DNA of 64,000 bases from Hyperoodon ampullatus. Taxonomy: Eukaryota > Chordata > Mammalia > Artiodactyla > Ziphiidae. Below, one piece after another: positions 57,720 to 64,000 of this stretch; the stretch's first letter is position 1, and each line of letters begins with the position of its first letter. Location of the stretch: assembly GCA_949752795.1 (NCBI GenBank), contig OX457061.1:33236425-33300424 (forward strand), read 5' to 3'. The translations under genes and the position numbers were made by a program. Below the pieces are notes generated by a model that saw only the letters and a program-made list of their open reading frames with translations, was not told where the DNA came from and searched no databases.

Positions 57720-58490
57720 AGCAAGACACATGCTAGGCATCTGTAATATAGCCACTAGCATCAGCATCATTATGATTGTTTTTACTACATTCCAGGCTCT
57801 GAACTGAAGCGCTGGGAATAAGATGATGGTGGAGAAACAGACATAGTCTCCACCCTAATGTAGCTCACACTCTAGTGGGTGAGACAGAAAATCACCAAAG
57901 GATGTATAATTGCAAACTGCGGTGAGTGCAGGGGGAGCCATGAGAACATATAACAGGAAGGACTGATTTAGTGGGGGGAGGAGGCGGGAGGAGGAATGAG
58001 GAAGGCTCCTGACTGCAATGATAATGAACTGGGATCTGAAGAATGAGTTAAGTGGGTGAATGAGGATGTGAAAAGCACTCCCCTGGGAAGGACCAAAGTA
58101 TACGGAGGCTTCTGCGAGGAAGGGAGCATGGAGTGTTTGAAAGACAGAAACACCAGCGTGCCTAGAGCCTAGAAAGCAAGGCAGAAAGCGATTCAGGATG
58201 AGTCTGCAGAGGCCTAAACCATGATAGGAGATTTAGTTTTATCCTAAGATAAATGGAAGCTGTGGAAGGGCTTTAAGTCAAGGATTGATGTGCTATGACT
58301 TAGGCTGTTGTGGAGAAAATGGACTGGGAGAAGATGAATGGAAGGGGAGTGATCATTTAAGAGTTCTTGCAATAGTTCAGGTCTAAAGTGATAGCAGTGA
58401 AGATGGAAATAGGCATACAAATTTGAGGATACTTAGAAGGCAGAACCAGTAAGAATGGATTACATGTGGAGGGTGAGTGAGAGGGAGGGG
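57720..58490 (-). repeat. Long L2 LINE, reverse
   Basis: A reversed L2: acattccaggctctgaactg, then atgtagctcacactctagtg, then gaactgggatctgaagaatg, then agggctttaagtcaaggatt, then gttcttgcaatagttcaggt. It can be followed for most of 770 bp. Confidence 0.85.
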
Positions 58491-58514
58491 TCTGGCTTAG
58501 GGAACTGCATGGAC

Positions 58515-58620
58515 TGTGGTAACATGTCTGAGGCCACTCGTTAGTAAACAGCAGAGCCAGGCCTATAATCTAAGGCTCAGATCAATGTCCTAAAACATCG
58601 TAGCTGGTTCCCAGTGGCTG
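58515..58620 (-). repeat. MIR fragment, reverse
   Basis: The order tgtctgaggccactcgttag, then agcagagccaggcctataat, then ctaaggctcagatcaatgtc fits the 5' half of a reversed MIR. Confidence 0.6.
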
Positions 58621-59164
58621 GGCTTCATTTACTTCTGCCCAAGTTCCTGTTGAAACATTGTACTCTGGGAAATGAACCTCATAGAAAAGGTCTTCCAAAG
58701 TTGGAAGGATCTAACAACCTCGGATTGGATTTAGGGAAAGTGAATTAAAATTCCTGTAGCATGGGCAGGCCACTCAATATTGCTGAGCTGACATCCTCAT
58801 TCTGTTAAATACAGATGGTTAAAATACCCACTTCAAAAGGTAGTTCTGAGGTAGGGGTTAGAAGCGGTAGCGTCAGTCTACAATGGGCACATCTGAACTT
58901 GGACCCTGGGCACCACGTTCCATCTTGCTCCTCAAGTCACAGTTGTGTCTTTTTCTTTGTAGGTTGTTCCTGTGACATGTGGGCCAAGAGGAACTTTGGG
59001 CTGGGTGTCTTTTTGTTCTGGTGTCCCAGGTGAAGTCAGCTGCATTTTCCTGCATGTTAGAGGCTCAGGAAATCTGTCCCTCACCATCACCAGGTGGACC
59101 ACCAGAGTGTTCTCTGTGCTTGAGGTCTGAAATCAAAATGGTAAGTTAAGAGCCTAAGGCAGAT
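58621..59164. other. No recognisable feature
   Basis: Unique-looking sequence. A weak MIR-like block may lie at 58760-58850. Confidence 0.45.
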
Positions 59165-59325
59165 GGTCTCAAAGTTTATAGTGCATAAAAGTCACCTTCA
59201 CCTGTGATGGCTTTTTAAAATATAGATTCCTGGGTCCCACCACCCTAGATATTCTAATTCAGAAAGCCAGGATGATGCTGAGGAATCTGTATTTTCGTAA
59301 GCTCCCAAGGGTGAATCTAAGCCTG
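59165..59325 (+). mobile_element. MER3-like hAT DNA transposon fragment
   Basis: The order tctcaaagtttatagtgcat, then gattcctgggtcccaccacc, then ttctaattcagaaagccagg, then gaatctgtattttcgtaagc with tccca matches this element. Family from memory. Confidence 0.65.
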
Positions 59326-59455
59326 GAAAGTTGTCCATTTGGCTGCGAGTCTTTGAGGGAAGAAACTCTGTCAGGTTCACTAACCCAGGGCCCAGTAGGG
59401 TACTAAATAAACATTTGAGTTCATTTGAATAAACACTGAATTTCATCAAATTGAA
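59326..59455 (+). repeat. L2 3' end
   Basis: An L2 terminus: gagtctttgagggaagaaac, then aacccagggcccagtagggt, then ctaaataaacatttgagttc. Confidence 0.6.
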
Positions 59456-61641
59456 TTACTGTGTTGTGCCCTATTTTCCTTCCCATCGATCCCAAGTCAA
59501 TTGCTGAGGAATCTGCTAAGATTTTAGGAACGACACATTTTAGAGAGAGGAGTGAGGCTCAGGAAAATGTGTGTGTGTGATAGGAGGAGTTAGAGCAAAT
59601 CCGCAAGTTACGACCAAGCAGGTTAAAAGGATGTGGGATTCGCATTTTTAAGGACCTGCTGCTGATGGGACTCCATTTCATTCACCCAATATTTTTGTGA
59701 AGCTATGTAATTAAAAGTAAATTAAGTCAGCCCCAGGCTGAACAAGGCACATTATCTCACCCCAAGGTATCCTCCCTGGAGCCAGATGGCTAAATTCCAG
59801 GGGGCCCCTGTGCCCTGAAGGCAGCTGCTTGAGGGCTGTCTGGCTTCTTCTTGACCACATAGGGTTTCATTCCCTTCCCTATGCCATCTCTTCCACAGCA
59901 GCCCATCCATACATTCCCCCCGCCCCCTGCCCTGTCAGTATTGGCATCTTTTATTGCTTGTGAGAGTGAAATATTCCAAGACCTGGAGCAGAACATCCCT
60001 CCAAGCTTGCTCTTACTATCCCCACACACGTGGCCCCTGACCAGCTTTCCTATATAAACTCATGTCCTGATACATATTTGAAAAGCAACACTTAAATCAT
60101 ACACTTGGTAGACATATGATTTTAAAATACCATGAACAAGAGGATGTACTTATAGGGAACTCAGGGTGATGAGCAAAAAGGCCTTTGAAAGGACAAGGAA
60201 AACAACTCTAAATAACTTATCTTTTACCTTTATCCCAAACAAGCTACCCACTAACGTTGATTCTCATCACTTACTCCTTTATTCCCACAATCACTGTTCC
60301 ACTTCTTTCTTTCAGACTGGTTCATGCTTTCTGAAGGAACCTGATTTTGCCTGTGACCTTTGATTGATCATGGGGTCAATGTTGGATTATAGAAGGCCAC
60401 CAGATGGATTGGAAGAAATTGAGAGCAGAAAGAACCAAGTTTTAATCCTGGATCCCTTACATGAGTGACTATGGATGAAATCTTCCACTTTAATAAATAC
60501 CTGTGTTATGCTCCATGCTTTCCAGATGTGGAATGAACATTAGGGCAGAGAGAAGAGTTTAGAACTGAGTCTGTGACTCAGAGGGGGCTGGAGGCCTGTC
60601 TTTTTATTAGAGGAGACGCTATGAGCAGGAGGTAGGCTTGCTGGCTTAAAGGAGTTGTTTGCTAAGGTTTATTTTAGCATCAGAATTCCTGCTCTCTCTT
60701 TAAAAATATTTGTGTTTAAATAAATGCGTTTGTTAGCTTTTCTCAGTTGTATTCTGAAACTTTAGAACGTATCCCGTTGTACATCTGAAAACTCTTTCTA
60801 GAGACATTTGTTGGGTGGGCAACTCACACACTCACACATATGTGGAAAGCCATTGCATGCAGTTTACAGAGCAAGTTAGTGAGTCCTAGCCTGAACTGAA
60901 GGTGCACCAATGGTAACAATCTTTCCTAATATGATGTTTCCCCTTGCATATGAGACAGACTTGGTTCCCCAAACTGAAAGTCACTCAGCAGAAATCTCCT
61001 GTTTTTCTAAATTGTGGTCAGTCTCTGGATGAATATAAAGCAGTTCTGAGATGCCATAGAGAGAAGTAAGAACAAGTTCATTTCCACTGGCAACTTTTCT
61101 TGGAAGTACAGTCCACTTCTATCTCCTCCCCACCCCCAAATTTCCCTGTCTGAATCCAGCCCACGCTCAGAAAACGCCCTCTCCTCCGTAATGTACTTTA
61201 GAACATGAGTGCTTTAGGAAAGGAATGACCAATCTCCCAAAGGTCCAGAGGTTCTATTTGCCAGAGAGGTTGGATTGAAGAATATTCTGGGCTCCACCCA
61301 ACCCCACATGAGTAAGAAATGCAGTCTCATATAGGACAAAGGGAAGGCATCTTGTCATACAGGATTTTACTGACTAGGAGTAAACTAACGATTTAACCCA
61401 GAGAGGGTGACCTGAGGAAAGAAACTACTACTCTATCAACCTGTAAACCCCATTTCTAACATTCTAGCACCAGCTATACTATCCAAACATCCAGATTCCT
61501 AAGAGCACTCGTCTGGCCTCTAACATGAGTCATTTATTGAGACCTACTCTTGCCTTATGCTATGTTAGGTACAAAGAAAAATGAGAAAAAATATATTAAT
61601 ACCTTAGAATTGTATCAAGATCTGGGACATAGTAACCATTT
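59456..61641. other. Mostly unique sequence
   Basis: The longest stretch without a clear repeat (about 2.2 kb). There are no long open frames. A faint MIR-like piece may lie at 60420-60500. Nothing else was recognised. Confidence 0.5.
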
Positions 61642-61654
61642 AAAAGTGGTATTG

Positions 61655-62017
61655 GGCTTCCCTGGTGGTGCAGTGGTTGAGAGTCTGCCTGCCAATGCAG
61701 GGGACATGGGTTCGAGCCCTGGTCTGGGAAGATCCCACATGCCGCGGAGCGGCTGGCCCCGTGAGCCACGATTGCTGAGCCTGCGCGTCTGGAGCCTGTG
61801 CTCCGCAACGGGAGAGGCCGCGATAATGAGAGGCCCGCGCACCGTGATGAGGAGTGGCCCCCGCTTGCCGCAACCAGAGAAAGCCCTCGCACAGAAACGA
61901 AGACCCAACACAGCCATAAATAAATAAATAAAATTAAAAAAAAAAAAGCAAAAGAAATCTGAATGAAGTATGGTCTTAAAAAAAAAAAAGAATAAATAGC
62001 CTTTAAAAAAAATAAAA
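61655..62017 (+). mobile_element. CHR-1-type SINE with extended 3' tail
   Basis: A sense long-form CHR SINE. The head starts ggcttccctggtggtgcagt and the 3' part carries ccgcaaccagagaaagcc. It is followed by (AATA)n, then an A run, then non-SINE sequence (gaaatctgaatgaagtatgg), a second A run, a short segment and a third A run. The TSD taaaagtggtattg lies at 61641-61654 and 62018-62031, outside the whole unit. Confidence 0.9.
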
Positions 62018-62189
62018 TAAAAGTGGTATTGTTGTTGTTAGGTATTGTTCCTGGGCAAGTTTTCTGCCATGTACCAGTAGTGTTTGACATTATTGATTAT
62101 TGACTTTTTAGACCTTGCTTGTATTAGGTTCTCCTCCTACTTCTTGATCCAGGACTTCTTTCATTTGTTTTTATAATAGATGTGTATCT

Positions 62190-62228
62190 TTATCTATCTG
62201 TCTATCTATCTATCTATCTATCTATCTG
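62190..62228. repeat. (TCTA)n microsatellite
   Basis: About nine TCTA units with one TCTG variant. Confidence 0.95.
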
Positions 62229-62309
62229 ACATCTCTCACATATTATTCCATTCTTTTCTCTCTGATTTTACTATGATGTAGTCTGGATTATAGCAGAAGC
62301 TTCTTTAAT

Positions 62310-62445
62310 CTCTCTCCCTCTAGTCCGTGAGCCCATTGAGGGCAGGGGCCAAGGATTACATCTTTCATATACCAAGTCTGATAGGAATTCCATAAATATT
62401 TTTTGAGTGCACATATGACCAATGAATTGATAAATGACTGAATAA
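62310..62445 (+). repeat. L2 3' end
   Basis: An L2 terminus: cgtgagcccattgagggcag, then a diverged centre, then attccataaatattttttga. Confidence 0.7.
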
Positions 62446-62509
62446 ACTAGCATGTTAGCCTTTCCACCACTAGTCTTTCTGTTTCTGGCTAGTCAGGCCC
62501 ACTGCAAGC

Positions 62510-62960
62510 ATACTGTCTCCTGAAAATCCCATCTTTATCTTGTTACTCCCTTGCTCAAAAATATAAGTGGCTCTCCATTATCCTTTAAGCCAGATTTCAA
62601 GCCATCCCCACCCTGTTTGCCCTCTCCTACTCTTGTGTGCAAAAATCCAAGTGCCTGGCAGGTTGGACTCCTCTCGGGCACTGAATTTCTGTATATTCAT
62701 TCTTTCCAGATCCTTGCTCATGACTTGGCCACCTTTCTTTTTGAATATCCAAACCTGACCCATCATTTAATGCCCACACCCTAGACCTTAGCAACAATAC
62801 AGCCCATATAGACAGAGCCCCTACTCAGAACTTCCCATACCCATGTGGTTTCTGCTTGGCTCCTTGCCGATGCTACCCTGTATTGCTATCTGACGATCAA
62901 TTTATAAGGTCCTGAGAGTAGGAGCCATGCCTTATGCTTCTTTGGATCTGGACCATTTTT
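62510..62960 (+). repeat. L2 LINE fragment
   Basis: A sense L2: cttgttactcccttgctcaa, then gtggctctccattatccttt, then taaggtcctgagagtaggag and ccatgccttatgcttctt. Diverged but ordered. Confidence 0.7.
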
Positions 62961-63204
62961 AGGGAATCCTGTCAAGGTGAACTAAGTGCAACATGAATTT
63001 TACAGAAGAGAATTCTCTCAAGTATAAAGCTGAGCTTGGCCCTTCTTGTTTCCATCTAACCACTAAGTTTACTACTTTAGATATAGAGTGGATCAGTCAG
63101 TTCTTTGGGTCCCCAGTGTATATTGTACAATACGTACGTCTTAATAATGGTGACAAAATGGTAGCTAACATATGTGAGTACACATATGTGTGAGTAACAT
63201 ATGT

Positions 63205-63350
63205 GTGCATATTTCAGTACTTAATACTCTCTGTGCAAGGCCCTGTGCCCAGTATCTTAATAGTTTAATTTAATCATCAAATTCCTATGAAATCAGTTCT
63301 ATTATCCTACTTTACAGATGAGGAAACAAATCAAAGCTTCAAAGATCATC
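63205..63350 (-). repeat. MIR SINE, reverse
   Basis: A reversed MIR: tttaatttaatcatcaaatt, then tcctatgaaatcagttctat, then ctactttacagatgaggaaa. Confidence 0.72.
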
Positions 63351-63351
63351 A

Positions 63352-63475
63352 AGCCCTGACTCAGTTTCATGCCCAGCGCTAGATTCTGGGGATATAGGTA
63401 TCAATCACGCACAGTCTCTACTCTCAAAGAGTTTAGAGACTAGGAGAAAAGAGGAAAACGAATAATTATGATTCA
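63352..63475 (-). repeat. L2-like 3' end, reverse
   Basis: The order catgcccagcgctagattct, then ggggatataggtatcaatca, then ctactctcaaagagtttaga fits a reversed L2 end. Confidence 0.6.
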
Positions 63476-63794
63476 GTTTAATAAGTGCGGTATCTGAACT
63501 AGTATTAGCCTTTCCTCTATCAGATGAAGGTGGTGACCAACCCTCTCTGATGTCCAAACAATGCCTTAAATTTCTTAATATCAGCATTTAACGTCTGCAG
63601 TCTTCCTCCTAATAACTTATACTCCCAGTTTAGTCATGAGAAGACATCAGTAAATTCCAAAAGAAGGATATTCTAGAATATACTTGAGCAGTACTCCTCT
63701 AAATTATCAAGGTCGTCAAAAACAAGGAAAGCCTGTGGGATTGTCACAGTCAAGAGGAACTAAGGAGACATAACGACTAAAGATGATGTGGTAT
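63476..63794. other. No recognisable feature
   Basis: Unique-looking sequence. Nothing was recognised. Confidence 0.5.
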
Positions 63795-63987
63795 CTCAGT
63801 TGGGGTCCTGGGGCAGAAGAAGGATATTATATAAAACCTAAGGAAATTTGAATAAAACATGGACTTTAGTTAATAATTATGTGCCAATATTAGTTTATTA
63901 GTTGTAACAAATATACCATACTAATAAAAGATGTTAATAATGGAAACTGACTATGGGGTATAAGGGAACTCTCTGTACTATTGTCTC
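63795..63987 (+). repeat. L1M 3' end
   Basis: An old L1 3'UTR: aaaacatggactttagttaa, then ttagttgtaacaaatatacc, then aagatgttaataatggaaac, then ggaactctctgtactattgt. It breaks off at a poly-T tract. Confidence 0.82.
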
Positions 63988-63988
63988 A

Positions 63989-64000
63989 TTTTTTTTTTTT
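63989..64000 (-). other. Poly-T at window edge, possible antisense SINE start
   Basis: A T run interrupts the L1M 3' end a few bp before the window edge. Every antisense CHR SINE in this window begins with such a run, but the body lies outside. Confidence 0.4.

Noticed and set aside
1..64000. A novel multi-gene system
   Set aside because: No cluster of intact genes exists in the window. The only host protein similarity is the SEC11A retrocopy, and the rest is repeats and unique non-coding DNA.

Overview
This is mammalian nuclear DNA, most likely from a cetacean. The evidence is about eleven copies of a tRNA-derived SINE of the CHR type, which is the abundant SINE of whales, dolphins and hippos. 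They begin ggcttccctggtggc, have an internal block gcggagcggctgggcc, and end gcgtaccgc plus an A tail. Many still have clean target-site duplications (TSDs). Around them lie artiodactyl-type L1 3' ends and the usual old mammalian repeats (MIR, L2, L1M, MER5A, MER3-like and other hAT elements). The species is inferred from repeat content only. There is no sign of bacterial or organellar DNA, rRNA or CRISPR.

I find no intact, intron-bearing protein gene. The one recognisable host coding sequence is a processed retrocopy of SEC11A, a catalytic subunit of the signal peptidase complex, at 56483-57637. It keeps 5' and 3' UTR, an ATTAAA signal, a poly-A tail and 17-bp TSDs. A later antisense CHR SINE inserted into its coding part added exactly 219 bp (73 codons) including the duplicated target. 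The frame therefore stays open from the ATG at 56581 to the stop at 57337-57339, giving a chimaeric 252-codon frame. The catalytic Asp codon now reads Ala.

Layout. 1-2168: 3' end of a fairly young L1, with broken ORF2 and 3'UTR. 2169-15700: mostly unique sequence with MIRs, one hAT element, an L2 and two CHR SINEs. 15709-17117: a SINE nested in a SINE, then another SINE. 17118-24189: unique sequence with L1M, L2 and MIR pieces. 24190-26892: L1 relics in which a 226-bp GAAA/GGAA array grew out of an ORF2 segment, and in which two SINEs share one target site. 26893-31430: MIRs, a hAT piece and a long reverse L2. 31430-32895: an old L1M and a 5'-truncated younger L1 with a TA microsatellite. 33059-48900: unique sequence with L2, MIR and two CHR SINEs, a compound GA/GT repeat, a CA repeat, and a MIR split by a hAT element. 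49350-50695: an unusually long L2 with remnants of its reverse transcriptase. 50922-56465: L2, MIR, a SINE and MER5A. 56466-57654: the SEC11A retrocopy. 57720-64000: L2, MIR, MER3-like and unique sequence, a CHR SINE with a candidate 3' transduction, and an L1M 3' end running into a poly-T tract at the window edge.

Repeat family names come from remembered consensus features, not a database search. Boundaries of old repeats (MIR, L2, L1M) are approximate, to about 20-50 bp. TSD coordinates were read directly from the sequence.
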